Assembly (NCBI RefSeq): GCF_000422645.1
Contig: NZ_AUGL01000029.1
Coordinates: 1-43,913, forward strand
DNA length: 43,913 bases
Reading direction: 5' to 3'
Origin: Ferrimonas futtsuensis DSM 18154
GTDB lineage: Bacteria; Pseudomonadota; Gammaproteobacteria; Enterobacterales; Shewanellaceae
The notes under the pieces: generated by a model
What the model was told of the DNA's origin: nothing
The model's input: only the letters and a program-made list of their open reading frames with translations
Database searches by the model: none
Program-made: the position numbers and the translations under genes
Part shown: positions 1-8,726 of the stretch, in pieces
Layout: each line of letters starts with the position of its first letter
Position numbering within the stretch: position 1 is the stretch's first letter

Positions 1-3
1 TGT

Positions 4-79
4 GGGCGATTAGCTCAGTTGGGAGAGCACCTGCCTTACAAGCAGGGGGTCACTGGTTCAAGCCCGGTATCGCCCACCA
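4..79 (+). tRNA. tRNA-Val (anticodon UAC)
   Basis: A complete 76-nt cloverleaf can be folded. The acceptor strands GGGCGAT and ATCGCCC pair, the anticodon stem CCTGC/GCAGG encloses the loop CTTACAA (anticodon TAC), and the T stem ACTGG/CCGGT holds the usual TTCAAGC loop. The 3' CCA is encoded. A rho-independent terminator follows at once, so this is the last gene of a tRNA transcript. Other tRNA genes may lie left of the window. Confidence 0.97.
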
Positions 80-90
80 CCTTAAAAGAA

Positions 91-117
91 AAGCGAGTCT
101 TCGGACTCGCTTTTTTT
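91..117 (+). terminator. Rho-independent terminator of the tRNA-Val transcript
   Basis: A perfect 7-bp stem GCGAGTC / GACTCGC closes a TTCG tetraloop and is followed by seven T residues (111-117). It lies 12 bases after the tRNA 3' end. Confidence 0.93.
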
Positions 118-220
118 GTTTCTCCGTTTTGAAGTCAATCCACACCTGCCCCCATTAAAAATCATCTGGCGATCTGCACTCTTCGTACTAGGTTTATACC
201 AAGAGCATAGGAGAGTGACG

Positions 221-448
221 ATGGCCGATATTTCTCAATCAGCCTCCAGGAGCAGCATTGCGGAGTACCTGCGTCATGTTCAGGGGCTAGATTCCACGTC
301 CGCCGATCGGGAAGCCGGCGTGATTATCGACAACTTCGAGCGAATGAAGGCGATGGGGTACATCAAAGGGTGGTGTTTCGATGAAGGGGGGCACCTGGAT
401 CTGATCCCCACCGATGAGATTGCCCACCTTCTAGGAGAAGAGCAATAG
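221..448 (+). CDS. Small hypothetical protein, 75 aa
   Basis: I do not recognise the family. The frame is open further upstream, to 116, but that start would lie inside the T-tract of the tRNA terminator. The ATG at 221 has a good ribosome binding site, AGGAGAG, about five bases before it, so I chose it. The product begins MADISQSASRSSIAEYLRHV, is hydrophilic and mildly acidic, and is probably cytoplasmic and mostly helical. There is no signal peptide, membrane segment or cysteine cluster (one Cys). It stands alone between the tRNA-Val terminator and the convergent yfcC-like gene. It is probably a real but uncharacterised gene. Confidence 0.65.
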   Translation: MADISQSASRSSIAEYLRHVQGLDSTSADREAGVIIDNFERMKAMGYIKGWCFDEGGHLDLIPTDEIAHLLGEEQ

Positions 449-480
449 GCTCCTCCCTGCAAGGAATGCGCGAACGATCA

Positions 481-507
481 GGGGGGCAGCCACAGTGCTT
501 GCCCCCC
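481..507. terminator. GC-rich hairpin between convergent genes, probable terminator
   Basis: Inverted repeat GGGGGGCA (481-488) and TGCCCCCC (500-507), with AGC/GCT able to extend the stem inward. It sits between the stop codons of the small gene ending at 448 and the yfcC-like gene ending at 521. No clear T-tract follows on either strand, so termination is inferred from position and stem strength. Confidence 0.45.
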
Positions 508-520
508 AAGGGCCGGTTGT

Positions 521-1978
521 TTACTGATAGCCCACAACCGTTGCTATCACCATCACCAGGGTGGCCATTGCCATCATCATCAGGGTGAAGCGCCAGATAA
601 AGCCGACCCACAGCGGCCACTCCAATCTGGCCACACCCAGGCACCCCACCAGGCTGGCAGAGGTTGGAATGATGATGTTGGTCAGGCCATCCCCCAACTG
701 AAATGCCAATACTGCCACCTGGCGAGTCACCTGCAGCATATCGGCAAGAGGCGCCATCAATGGCATGGTCAAGGCTGCCTGACCACTTCCAGAAGAGACC
801 AGTACGTTGAACAGCGACTGGAACCAGAACATCACCACGGCGGCAGCTTGAGTGCCCAGCCCTTCGAAGGCGTTGCCTGCGCTGTACAGCAACGAGTTCA
901 GGATCGAGGGCTGTGCCGGGTTATCCCCCCCAAGGAGCAGGATGATGCCTTTCGCCAGGGCCACCACCAGAATCGCCGGCATCAGGATGGCGGCGCCATG
1001 GGTAAACTGGTCACCCAGTTGATTGAGGGAGGTAAAACGGCCACCTAGGCGCGCCATGATGCCGATGATCAGGCCGATCACCATGAACTGGGCGGCGATC
1101 TGCGGGATGTAGTACCCCTTGGTGATGACCCCCCAGGTGACCCAGACCAGGCCCAGCACCAGAGCCAGAATGATCCCCTTATCCAGATTGTCCATGGACT
1201 CGGCCTGGTTGCCTTGATCACTTCGATCACGCCAATACTGATCTGATGAGTAGCTGGGAGACAGCTCGGGCTGACGGCGGATACGGCGACCATAGCGGTA
1301 GAGATAGAGCATGCCAGCAAGGGTAAAGAGTGACCAGATCGCCATTCGCAGTGGGGCACCAGAGAGCACGGGCACTCCGGCGATCCCCTGGGCAATGGCC
1401 ACACTGAACGGATTCATCCAGCTGGTGCCGAAACCCACCTGAGTCGCCACATAGGAGCAACACACCGCGGATAGACTGTCGTAGCCCAGGCGCACCATCA
1501 TAGGCACCAGGATGACGCAGAAGGCCACCGCCTCCTCCCCCATGCCAAAGATGGCGCCCCCCAGGGAGAAGAGCAGAAACAGAATCGGGGGCATCAAATC
1601 CTGATAGCGCGCCGAGCGGTGGATCATGGAGACGATGGCCCTGTCCATGGCGCCTGTGGCCATGATGATGCCAAAGGCCCCGCCGATCACCAGCAGGAAG
1701 GCAATGATGCCGATGGCGCTGCCCCATTTGGAGCCGGAGACCAGGCCTTCAAAGAGTACGTTGGTCAGGCCGGAGCCCCCCTCTTCGGAGAACCAGGGCA
1801 TGGCCAGGGGCTCCTCAGCGTAACGGAAACTGCCCTCCACCAACAGGGTACGATCACCCACCTGGTGAACATCAAACATCCCGGCCGGCACCACCAGGGT
1901 GGCCAACCAGGCAAGGATCGCGAGGAAACTGAGCAAGACCAGAGCATTGGGCACTCTGGCAGCGAGGGGGCGGGACAT
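521..1978 (-). CDS. YfcC/DcuC-type inner membrane carrier, 485 aa
   Basis: Predicted secondary transporter of the YfcC (C4-dicarboxylate anaerobic carrier-like) family. The protein is very hydrophobic, with around a dozen potential membrane segments. It begins with a short basic stretch (MSRPLAARVPNALVLL) and a first membrane helix ending in a conserved-looking VVPAG turn near residues 29-33. Glycine- and serine-rich re-entrant-like stretches such as FSLGGAIFGMGEEA and LVSSGSGQAA are typical of the IT superfamily. A hydrophilic loop near residues 235-265 divides two halves. The ATG at 1978 follows AGGAGA. Substrate cannot be read from sequence; relatives have been proposed to carry dicarboxylates, arginine/ornithine or other amino acids. 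It is divergent from the MFS gene at 2156, with 177 bases between them. Confidence 0.82.
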   Translation of the reverse strand: MSRPLAARVPNALVLLSFLAILAWLATLVVPAGMFDVHQVGDRTLLVEGSFRYAEEPLAMPWFSEEGGSGLTNVLFEGLVSGSKWGSAIGIIAFLLVIGGAFGIIMATGAMDRAIVSMIHRSARYQDLMPPILFLLFSLGGAIFGMGEEAVAFCVILVPMMVRLGYDSLSAVCCSYVATQVGFGTSWMNPFSVAIAQGIAGVPVLSGAPLRMAIWSLFTLAGMLYLYRYGRRIRRQPELSPSYSSDQYWRDRSDQGNQAESMDNLDKGIILALVLGLVWVTWGVITKGYYIPQIAAQFMVIGLIIGIMARLGGRFTSLNQLGDQFTHGAAILMPAILVVALAKGIILLLGGDNPAQPSILNSLLYSAGNAFEGLGTQAAAVVMFWFQSLFNVLVSSGSGQAALTMPLMAPLADMLQVTRQVAVLAFQLGDGLTNIIIPTSASLVGCLGVARLEWPLWVGFIWRFTLMMMAMATLVMVIATVVGYQ

Positions 1979-2103
1979 GACTTCTCCTACTGGTTATTTT
2001 TCTCTGCCCGAGGTCTACCCGAGCTCAGGCGGCCACTACCTTATCCTGTGACCGGCGCCAAGTCAGGCCCGATAGAGAAATTTGCGGCCATGGCTTTACA
2101 GAT

Positions 2104-2116
2104 GGGTGAATCACCC
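2104..2116. promoter_or_regulatory. Perfect palindrome, candidate operator
   Basis: GGGTGA-A-TCACCC is a 6+1+6 perfect inverted repeat about 40 bases upstream of the MFS start and inside the divergent yfcC-like/MFS region. An AT-rich stretch (TATATAAAT) that could hold a -10 element lies just downstream. The binding protein is unknown. Confidence 0.4.
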
Positions 2117-2155
2117 TCAATATATAAATCATTAGCTTTACATAATGGATGAGAG

Positions 2156-3406
2156 ATGGACGCTCGCCCCTACTACACCTTTGGCATCACCCTGCTGATC
2201 ACCTTGATCAGCGTGAGTGGCATCGCCCTGCCCTACCCGATCCTGGCTCCCCTGTTCCTGGACCTGGGGCACCCGGTCGGACAGTTCCTGGGGCTGCCGC
2301 CCAAGTTGCTTCTGGGCGGGGCTCTGGCCATCTACCCTGTGGGTATTCTCATCGGTGGGAACTACATCGGTGCCTGGTCCGACAGGGCGGGGCGCAAACG
2401 GGTACTGGCCTGGACTATGCTGGGGGCCGCATTGAGTTACGGCCTGACCGCCTGGTCCATCAGCCTGGGCAGCTTTTCCCTGTTCGCCCTGAGTCGATTG
2501 CTCACCGGGCTGTTTGAGGGCAATCTGTCGGTGGCACGGGCCATTGCGGCAGACCTGCACCCCAGAATCGACCGCACCCGCGCCTTTTCTTATCTGAGTG
2601 CCATGGGCTATGCCGGCTATCTGGTGGGGCCCCTGGTGGGCGGCATGTTGCTGCCCCTGGGCGCCAGCCTGGCGTTCTGGGTCGCAGCCCTGGCCTGCGC
2701 AGCGGCGCTGGGGCTGATACTGATTGCCCTGCCGGCGGACAACCCCAAAGGGATAAAGCCGGGACAGGGCAGCAGCCTTAGCCTGTTGACCCAACCCAAG
2801 TACCGCAGTTTCTTTGGCTGCTATCTGCTGCTGATGTTGGGGCTCAATGGCTTCTACGAGTTCTACCCGGTGTGGCTGGTGGAGTACCTGTCCTTCGACA
2901 GTCAGCAGATCGCCTGGGCCACGGTACTGCTTACCAGTGCGATGATCGCCACGGCGACTCTGGCGACCATGAAGGTCAAGCGCATGTTGGGGCTGGTGCC
3001 CTCGGCTCTGGTGGGTATGGTGCTGTTCGCCCTGGCCATCGCCAGCTTCCCCTACGGTTCAGGCCACTACATCACCAGTTTCGTGGCCGCAGGCGCAGGC
3101 ATCGCCCTATTCAATGCCATGGTGCCCAGTTACCTGTCCGAGCAGGCACAGGGCAGCGACGGCCAGGGGCAGTTGATGGGGCTGCTGACCACGGTGTTCT
3201 GCCTGGGCAACGTGGTGATCGCCATCCTGGGCGCCCTGCTGGCCCTGGTCGACACCCGACTGGTGCTGATGCTCAGCGCCCTGCTGGGCATCCTGGCGGC
3301 CCTTCAGTTCCATCGTCTGAGTCGCCATGGCCTGGCAGGGGAAACCGCCGAGATTAATCCTCCAGATAGCGGCGACGCAAATGGGTCAGCAGGGGCTCGG
3401 CACTAA
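2156..3406 (+). CDS. Major facilitator superfamily transporter, 416 aa
   Basis: An MFS permease with about twelve hydrophobic segments. The loop between helices 2 and 3 carries the MFS signature as GAWSDRAGRKR (residues 72-82). Its shape resembles drug/metabolite proton antiporters, but no substrate can be assigned. The ATG at 2156 is preceded by a weak GATGAGAG ribosome binding site. Its last 53 bases overlap the 3' end of the M32 carboxypeptidase gene on the other strand (3354-3406), and both reading frames are intact, so the overlap looks real. Codon use matches the neighbours, with no sign of recent transfer. Confidence 0.88.
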   Translation: MDARPYYTFGITLLITLISVSGIALPYPILAPLFLDLGHPVGQFLGLPPKLLLGGALAIYPVGILIGGNYIGAWSDRAGRKRVLAWTMLGAALSYGLTAWSISLGSFSLFALSRLLTGLFEGNLSVARAIAADLHPRIDRTRAFSYLSAMGYAGYLVGPLVGGMLLPLGASLAFWVAALACAAALGLILIALPADNPKGIKPGQGSSLSLLTQPKYRSFFGCYLLLMLGLNGFYEFYPVWLVEYLSFDSQQIAWATVLLTSAMIATATLATMKVKRMLGLVPSALVGMVLFALAIASFPYGSGHYITSFVAAGAGIALFNAMVPSYLSEQAQGSDGQGQLMGLLTTVFCLGNVVIAILGALLALVDTRLVLMLSALLGILAALQFHRLSRHGLAGETAEINPPDSGDANGSAGARH

Positions 3407-4820
3407 GCGGGCTGCCGCTGATGTCCAGAGCCGCCTGGTTCAGATCCTGGCTGCCACCTCGGTGCCAGATTGTCTGTGACAGCTGATCACACACCCAGAG
3501 GTGACGTTCCGGCACCGGCTGCTGCCAGCCAGTCTGCTGCCTTAGCCCTTCAAACTGCTGTGCCGCCAGCATGGCCCCCAGGGCATAACTGGGGAAGTAA
3601 CCAAATTCGGCGAAGCACCAGTGAATATCCTGCAGGCACCCCTCTCTGTCGTTAGACGGTGTCACCCCAAGCAACTGTTCCATTCCCCGGTTCCAGGCAT
3701 CCGGCAGATCATTCAGGGGAAGGTCCCCGGACAGAAGTGCCTGCTCCAGGCGCAGCCTCAGCAGGATATGGGCAGGATAGGTCACCTCATCCGCCTCCAC
3801 CCGGATCAAGCTAGGAGTCACCCTGTGCACATGAGCCTGAAGATTGGCCGCACTCAACCCGGCGTGGCTTCCCCACTCCTGTTGCAGCCGCTGTGACAGC
3901 CACTTCAGAAATTCAGGTTCCCGGGCCAATTGCATCTCAAACGCCAGAGCCTGGGCTTCATGCAGCCCGGCGGACTGGACTCTGGCCATGGGGGTCTGGT
4001 GCCACCTGCTGTCGATCCCCTGTTCAAATCTGGCATGACCCACTTCATGGATCATCGAGTAGAAACCGGAGAGCAGGTTGTCCCTGTCGTATCTGGAGGT
4101 GATGCGAATGTCCCCCGGCACCCCGGCAGTAAAGGGGTGGGTACTGACATCGATGCGCCCAGCGTCAGGATCAAACCCCAACTGATGCGCCAGGCGCTCG
4201 GCCACCCGCTTCTGCTCCTCCACGCCGATGCGGGGCAGAGGCTCGGCAGTGCGCTGTGCGCTGCGGGCACTGGCTTGCTGAATCAGCTCAGGCAACTGCG
4301 CCTCGACAGGGGCGAACAGGGCATTGAGCCCGTCCAGGCTCAGGTCGGGTTCAAATTTCTTCAACAACGCCTGATAAAGTGGCTCGCCGGGCTCGGCTCG
4401 CCTGACGCCCTCCTCCTTGAGCAGCGTCAACAAAGGCGTAAAGGCGTCGGCAAAGTAGGAAAAATGGTTCTCCTCCCTGGCCCGTCGCCAAGCGGTTTCA
4501 CAGGCCACCGACAGGGTGACCTTGCGACGGACGAAGGCCTCATCCAACAGAGTTGCCTCCTTGTGACGCCGGGACATCAGGGTCAGCATTCTCCGCTGCT
4601 CAGCGGTGTCACTGGGTGCCTGCGCCAGGGCCTCGGCGACCCAGGACTGATTGAGACGACGATGAATCTCGGAATGGAGCTCCGCCATCGCCTCCCCTCT
4701 CGCGGCCTGGCCTGCCTCGCTGCAGAGGGTTGCCTGATCCCATTCCATCAGGGCGAGAGCGTGCTCCAGCCGACAGATCCCGGTAAATAGTTGCGTCAAG
4801 TCACTCGAGCTTTGTGTCAT
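3354..4820 (-). CDS. M32 family zinc carboxypeptidase (carboxypeptidase Taq type), 488 aa
   Basis: A cytoplasmic metallocarboxypeptidase that removes C-terminal residues from peptides. The zinc site is clear: HEVGH (His258, Glu259, His262) and, about 25 residues on, GLHEAQ (His287, Glu288), which supplies the third ligand. The STHPF motif near 227-231 is also typical of M32. The frame is open to 4943, but the ATG at 4820 has an AAGGAT ribosome binding site and gives the usual family N-terminus and length of about 490-500 residues. The longer start would run through the AT-rich divergent promoter region and overlap lysR. It is divergent from the LysR regulator, which might control it; that link is inference. 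Confidence 0.92.
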   Translation of the reverse strand: MTQSSSDLTQLFTGICRLEHALALMEWDQATLCSEAGQAARGEAMAELHSEIHRRLNQSWVAEALAQAPSDTAEQRRMLTLMSRRHKEATLLDEAFVRRKVTLSVACETAWRRAREENHFSYFADAFTPLLTLLKEEGVRRAEPGEPLYQALLKKFEPDLSLDGLNALFAPVEAQLPELIQQASARSAQRTAEPLPRIGVEEQKRVAERLAHQLGFDPDAGRIDVSTHPFTAGVPGDIRITSRYDRDNLLSGFYSMIHEVGHARFEQGIDSRWHQTPMARVQSAGLHEAQALAFEMQLAREPEFLKWLSQRLQQEWGSHAGLSAANLQAHVHRVTPSLIRVEADEVTYPAHILLRLRLEQALLSGDLPLNDLPDAWNRGMEQLLGVTPSNDREGCLQDIHWCFAEFGYFPSYALGAMLAAQQFEGLRQQTGWQQPVPERHLWVCDQLSQTIWHRGGSQDLNQAALDISGSPLSAEPLLTHLRRRYLED

Positions 4821-4902
4821 GGATCCATCCTTGCTAATTGCGCTTAAAAATTCGTTAGGTAATAGCGCATTTGTTTGGCATAGTAATAAATCAATTATAT
4901 TA

Positions 4903-4923
4903 ATTCTTAAAAAAAGAAAGAAT
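4903..4923. promoter_or_regulatory. Inverted repeat in the lysR / carboxypeptidase divergent region
   Basis: ATTCTT-N9-AAGAAT lies just before the LysR-type gene. LysR proteins often bind imperfect dyads in the shared divergent promoter, so this is a candidate autoregulatory site. The surrounding sequence is very AT-rich and the repeat could arise by chance. Confidence 0.3.
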
Positions 4924-4928
4924 CCGTT

Positions 4929-5816
4929 ATGGACCTCCGTCAACTACGCAACTTCGTCACTGTCGCCGAGCAAAGCAGTTTCACCCGGGCCGCACGCATC
5001 CTGGGCGTGGCTCAACCTGCGGTGAGTACCGCCATCAAGAAGCTGGAAACTGAGCTGGGCCTGGTGCTGCTGCACCGTCAGGACAAGCGCGTCCAGTTGA
5101 CCGCCGAGGGGCAGGAACTGCTGCCCCACGCCAAGGAGATCCTCTCCCGGGTCGAACTGGCCGAGTCCGCCATGACCCGACTGCAACAACTGGGTCGCGG
5201 CGAGGTGAAGATCGCCCTGCCGGGCATGATCGGTTCCTACTACTTCCCTGCGCTGCTGATGGCTTTCCACCACAGGTATCCCGAGCTCAAGCTCTCCCTG
5301 ATAGAGGCTGGTACCCGCGAAATTCAGTCGATGATTGAACGGGACGAGATTGACATCGGCATTGTTATCGACGGAGATACCCAGCCTACCCTGGAAACCA
5401 TCCCTCTGACCAAGGAGGAGATGATTGTTGCCTGTGCCCTGGACCACCCCCTGGCGGAGCAGGAGTCGGTCAAGTTTGATGAGTTCCTCGAACATGAACT
5501 GGTGATGTTCAAACGCGGCTACTACCACAGGGAGCGGATGGACCAGATGGCCAAGGCCCACAACAAGGAACCGCAACTGGCCTTTGAAACCAACCTGATT
5601 GAGCTGATTCGCTCCATTGTCCGTCAGGGCTTCGCCATCACCACGGTGCTGAAGATGGTGGTGGACAACGATCCGCAGATCAAGGCGGTCTCCTTTGCCG
5701 AGCCACTGTTTATGGATCTGCATGTGGCCTGGAAACGGGGCCGCGCCCTGACCCAGGCAGACCGTACCTTCCTGGACTTCCTGCTGGAACAGCGGGACAG
5801 CGCCAAGTCGATTTAG
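4929..5816 (+). CDS. LysR-family transcriptional regulator, 295 aa
   Basis: Residues 1-60 form the classic LysR winged helix-turn-helix (MDLRQLRNFVTVAEQSSFTR, then AARILGVAQPAVSTAIKKLE). Residues 90-290 form the substrate-binding-like effector domain. Length is normal for the family. The effector and targets cannot be read from the sequence. The nearest divergent gene encodes the M32 carboxypeptidase, 108 bases away, which is the usual target arrangement for this family. The downstream maiA-fah-hmgA-hpd genes converge on it and are more likely controlled by TyrR. Confidence 0.93.
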   Translation: MDLRQLRNFVTVAEQSSFTRAARILGVAQPAVSTAIKKLETELGLVLLHRQDKRVQLTAEGQELLPHAKEILSRVELAESAMTRLQQLGRGEVKIALPGMIGSYYFPALLMAFHHRYPELKLSLIEAGTREIQSMIERDEIDIGIVIDGDTQPTLETIPLTKEEMIVACALDHPLAEQESVKFDEFLEHELVMFKRGYYHRERMDQMAKAHNKEPQLAFETNLIELIRSIVRQGFAITTVLKMVVDNDPQIKAVSFAEPLFMDLHVAWKRGRALTQADRTFLDFLLEQRDSAKSI

Positions 5817-5842
5817 ATCTAATCTAACTGTTTTCTATATAA

Positions 5843-5870
5843 AAAAGGCCGGTGCATACCGGCCTTTCTT
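5843..5870. terminator. Bidirectional rho-independent terminator
   Basis: A perfect 10-bp stem AAAGGCCGGT / ACCGGCCTTT (5844-5853 and 5858-5867) with loop GCAT, flanked by A residues on the left and T-rich sequence on the right. It serves lysR on the plus strand and can serve the hpd-hmgA-fah-maiA operon on the minus strand. Confidence 0.88.
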
Positions 5871-5913
5871 TTGTCAACAGCCCAGGCACTCGATAACCAG
5901 CCTAACTGATGAT

Positions 5914-6564
5914 CTAGGTGACTGCATCCGGCTGGTTTTCCGGCGCCGCCTGAACGAAGGGGCTCAACTCCCGGCAGCGGTGAACAATGCCGTTGATGAG
6001 CGGGTACTCCGCCATGGGCAACTGGAAGCGTTCGGCATTGTAGACCTGGGGGACCAGACACAGGTCCGCCATGGTGACCTGATCTCCCACACAATAGAGC
6101 CCGGCACTCTGCTCAAGTTGCAGCTCAAACCCGGCAAAGGCGGTCTTGAGCCAGTGGTGGTACCACGCCATCTTCTGCTGATCCGTCACCCCCAACTCAG
6201 CGGTGAGGTACTTAAGGACCCTCAGGTTGTTCAGGGGGTGGCAGTCGATGGCCAGGTTCTGAGCCAGTGCACGGGCACGGGCACGTCGCGTGGGTTCATC
6301 GGGCAGCAGCGAAGGTTCAGGATAGGCTTCATCCAGATACTCGATGATCGCCAGAGACTGATTGAGAATCAGGTCCCCATCCTGGAGGGTGGGCACCAGA
6401 TGGTTAGGGTTGAGCACACCATAGCAGGGCTGAAGCTGCTCTCCGCCGTTGTTGACCAGGTTGACCGAGATGTTCTCGTACTCCAGCCCTTTCAGGGCGC
6501 AGGCGATCCGAACCCGGTAGGCCGCGCTGGATCGCCAGTATCCGTACAATTTGAGCATCGGCAA
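5914..6564 (-). CDS. maiA: Maleylacetoacetate isomerase (zeta-class GST)
   Basis: Converts 4-maleylacetoacetate to 4-fumarylacetoacetate, the step between HmgA and Fah in homogentisate breakdown. The N-terminal thioredoxin-like domain carries the zeta-class active site SSAAYRVRIA near residues 12-21, followed by the glutathione-binding region NPNHLVPTL and the NQSLAIIEYL motif. The C-terminal half is the all-helical GST domain. The first codon is TTG at 6564, six bases after AGGGAG; the in-frame ATG at 6558 would be twelve bases from the same site, so TTG is the better-spaced start (216 versus 214 residues). It is the last gene of the hpd-hmgA-fah-maiA operon, ten bases after fah. Confidence 0.95.
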   Translation of the reverse strand: MPMLKLYGYWRSSAAYRVRIACALKGLEYENISVNLVNNGGEQLQPCYGVLNPNHLVPTLQDGDLILNQSLAIIEYLDEAYPEPSLLPDEPTRRARARALAQNLAIDCHPLNNLRVLKYLTAELGVTDQQKMAWYHHWLKTAFAGFELQLEQSAGLYCVGDQVTMADLCLVPQVYNAERFQLPMAEYPLINGIVHRCRELSPFVQAAPENQPDAVT

Positions 6565-6574
6565 CGGGGACTCC

Positions 6575-7555
6575 CTAAGACTCTTCCAGTCTTTGTTCTA
6601 TAGCACCAAATATGGAATTGTGCTGAGAATCAAGCATTTCAATTCTGACGATATCACCAAATTGCATAAATGGTGTCACCGGCTTGCCCTGGTCGATGAT
6701 CTCCAGCATCCGCTTCTCGGCGAGACAGGAGGAGCCGGCACTGCGATCGTAGTTGGACACAGTCCCTGAACCGATGATGGTGCCGCTGCCCAGGGGACGA
6801 CTCTTGGCGGCGTGAGCCACCAGGGTGGGGAAATTAAAGGTCATGTCTACACCGGCGTCGGGGCGGCCGAAGCACTCTCCGTTGAGGTGAGTCACAAGGG
6901 GCAGGTTGACCTTGCCGTCCGTCCAGTGCTCTCCCAGCTCATCCGGGGTGACAGCCACCGGCGAAAAGGCGCTGGAGGGCTTGGACTGATAGAAGCCAAA
7001 CCCCTTGGCCAGTTCACCGGGGATCAGGTTACGCAGAGACACATCGTTAACCAGCATCAGCAATTTGATGTGGTCCATGGCCCCCTGAGGGCTGATGCCC
7101 ATGGGGACATCGTCGGTGATCACCGCAATCTCCGACTCGAAATCCACCCCCCAGTCGGTGGTGGGCATGCGGATCGGCTCATAGGGCGCCAGGAAGGTGT
7201 CCGACCCCCCCTGGTAGATCAGGGGATCGGTCCAGAAGGATTCGGGCATCTCGGCGCCCCGCGCCTTACGCACCAATTCCACATGGTTCACATAGGCACT
7301 GCCGTCGGCCCAGTGAAAGGCCCTTGGCAAGGGAGAGTGACACGCCTGCTGCTCGAAGGGGATGGCATCGCCCAGGGCACCGTCATTGAGCATCTGGTAA
7401 CGGGCCTGCAGCAGAGGCCTGGCCACGCTCCAGTTGTCCAGGGCAGCCTGCAGGGTGGGCGCGATCTCCACGGCGGAGACGGCCCGGGTCAGATCCCGGC
7501 TGACCAGCATCAACTCGCCATCGCGGCTGCCGTTGTTCAGGGTGGCTAATTTCAT
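6575..7555 (-). CDS. Fumarylacetoacetase / FAH-family hydrolase, 326 aa
   Basis: Final enzyme of tyrosine/homogentisate degradation, splitting fumarylacetoacetate to fumarate and acetoacetate. The FAH fold is recognisable from DFESEIAVITDDVP, the central VNDVSLRNL, SKPSSAFSPVAVTP and the C-terminal GSGTIIGSGTVSN, which contribute the metal and substrate site. The length matches the short bacterial homogentisate-pathway form rather than the roughly 420-residue eukaryotic-type enzyme. The ATG at 7555 follows AAGGAAC. Ten-base gaps to hmgA upstream and maiA downstream show one operon. The pathway assignment rests strongly on this context. Confidence 0.93.
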   Translation of the reverse strand: MKLATLNNGSRDGELMLVSRDLTRAVSAVEIAPTLQAALDNWSVARPLLQARYQMLNDGALGDAIPFEQQACHSPLPRAFHWADGSAYVNHVELVRKARGAEMPESFWTDPLIYQGGSDTFLAPYEPIRMPTTDWGVDFESEIAVITDDVPMGISPQGAMDHIKLLMLVNDVSLRNLIPGELAKGFGFYQSKPSSAFSPVAVTPDELGEHWTDGKVNLPLVTHLNGECFGRPDAGVDMTFNFPTLVAHAAKSRPLGSGTIIGSGTVSNYDRSAGSSCLAEKRMLEIIDQGKPVTPFMQFGDIVRIEMLDSQHNSIFGAIEQRLEES

Positions 7556-7565
7556 CTGTTGTTCC

Positions 7566-8696
7566 TTATTCGGTCACCTGCCAGCTGTTGGCATAGTCGG
7601 GGTTTTCCAGGGCCTGGGCCTGCTCAGACAGTTCCAGGGGATCCCTGGTGTCCACCATCACCGCCACCTCGTCGGTAAACTTCTTGGCATAGGCCTGGCC
7701 GGCGGCAAAGGCCTTGGGGTGTGGACCATGGGTGAAGCCACAGGGGTGGAAGGTGACCATGCCCGCCTCGATGTTGTCCCGGCTGAAGAAATCTCCGGCG
7801 TGATAGAAGAGCACCTCATCGTAGTCATCGTTGTTGTGATAGAAGGGTACCTTGAGAGCGCCAGGATCACTCTCGATGGGCCGGGGCACAAAGGTGCACA
7901 CCACGAACCGACTGGCCACAAAGGTGGTGTGGGCCGAGGGGGGAAGGTGGTACCTGTGACTCATCAGGGGACGAATGTCCCGCCAGTTGATGCGCACCGG
8001 CGCCAGGTCACCATGCCAGCCTATGGCATCCAGGGGGTTGAAGGGGTAACTGACCGCAGAGAACGCCCCCAGGCGTTTGATGTTGACCCGCCAGGGCGTT
8101 TCATTCTGCTGTGCCAAGAAACGGTCATTGATCTGGGGCAGATCCAGCATCGCCTGGTCGAAGATGGCATGGGGTCCTACCAGCCCCTTATCGGGGAGCT
8201 GGAAGCTGTCACCTGTGGCTTCAATCATCAGAAGCTGCAGAGGCTCAATCACCTCCAGGCGCCACATGGTGGAGCGGGGCATCATCAGATAGTCCCCGGT
8301 TTCCAGGGTCATGTGGCCGTAGTCGCAGTAGAGTTCGGCGCGACCGGCATGGACAAACATCAGCTCATCGCCGTCGGCATTGCGCATCAGTTCGGTCATG
8401 TCGGAGTCCAGATGCCACAGACGCATCTGGCAATGGTTGTTGTGCAGGAACGCCGGTACCTGCCAGGGGACAGGCGCACGCTCTGGCTGGCGGTTCAGAT
8501 CCAGGGCTCTGGGGCGCAGGGGCCCCTGCCACTCGCTCCAGCCCGTGGGCGGGTGGCGGTGATGGAAGTGAGCCGCGGGCCCGAAAAACCCGGCCCGGCC
8601 CGCTTCACGCTCATAGATCGCCTCCTCGGGCAGATCCGCATGGGCCTGACGGGAGACGGTTCCCTCCTTGTGGGGGAAACTGATCCACTTTCTCAT
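7566..8696 (-). CDS. hmgA: Homogentisate 1,2-dioxygenase, 376 aa
   Basis: Opens the aromatic ring of homogentisate to 4-maleylacetoacetate using Fe(II) and oxygen. It has a cupin architecture; the iron-binding region is visible near the C-terminus as FHPCGFTHGPHP, with FYHNNDDYDEVLFYHAGDFF before it. The protein is about 60 residues shorter than the approximately 435-residue human/Pseudomonas enzyme and resembles the short form found in Shewanella-like genomes. The ATG at 8696 has a strong AAGGAGG ribosome binding site. It lies downstream of hpd after a strong hairpin and ten bases before fah. Confidence 0.93.
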   Translation of the reverse strand: MRKWISFPHKEGTVSRQAHADLPEEAIYEREAGRAGFFGPAAHFHHRHPPTGWSEWQGPLRPRALDLNRQPERAPVPWQVPAFLHNNHCQMRLWHLDSDMTELMRNADGDELMFVHAGRAELYCDYGHMTLETGDYLMMPRSTMWRLEVIEPLQLLMIEATGDSFQLPDKGLVGPHAIFDQAMLDLPQINDRFLAQQNETPWRVNIKRLGAFSAVSYPFNPLDAIGWHGDLAPVRINWRDIRPLMSHRYHLPPSAHTTFVASRFVVCTFVPRPIESDPGALKVPFYHNNDDYDEVLFYHAGDFFSRDNIEAGMVTFHPCGFTHGPHPKAFAAGQAYAKKFTDEVAVMVDTRDPLELSEQAQALENPDYANSWQVTE

Positions 8697-8726
8697 GGAG
8701 ACCTCCTTGGCAAAATCTCAGATCCC

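Noticed and set aside
4871-4901. TTGTTT ... TATATT as the lysR promoter
   Set aside because: Spacing of 19 bases and very AT-rich surroundings make the match weak; not listed as a feature.
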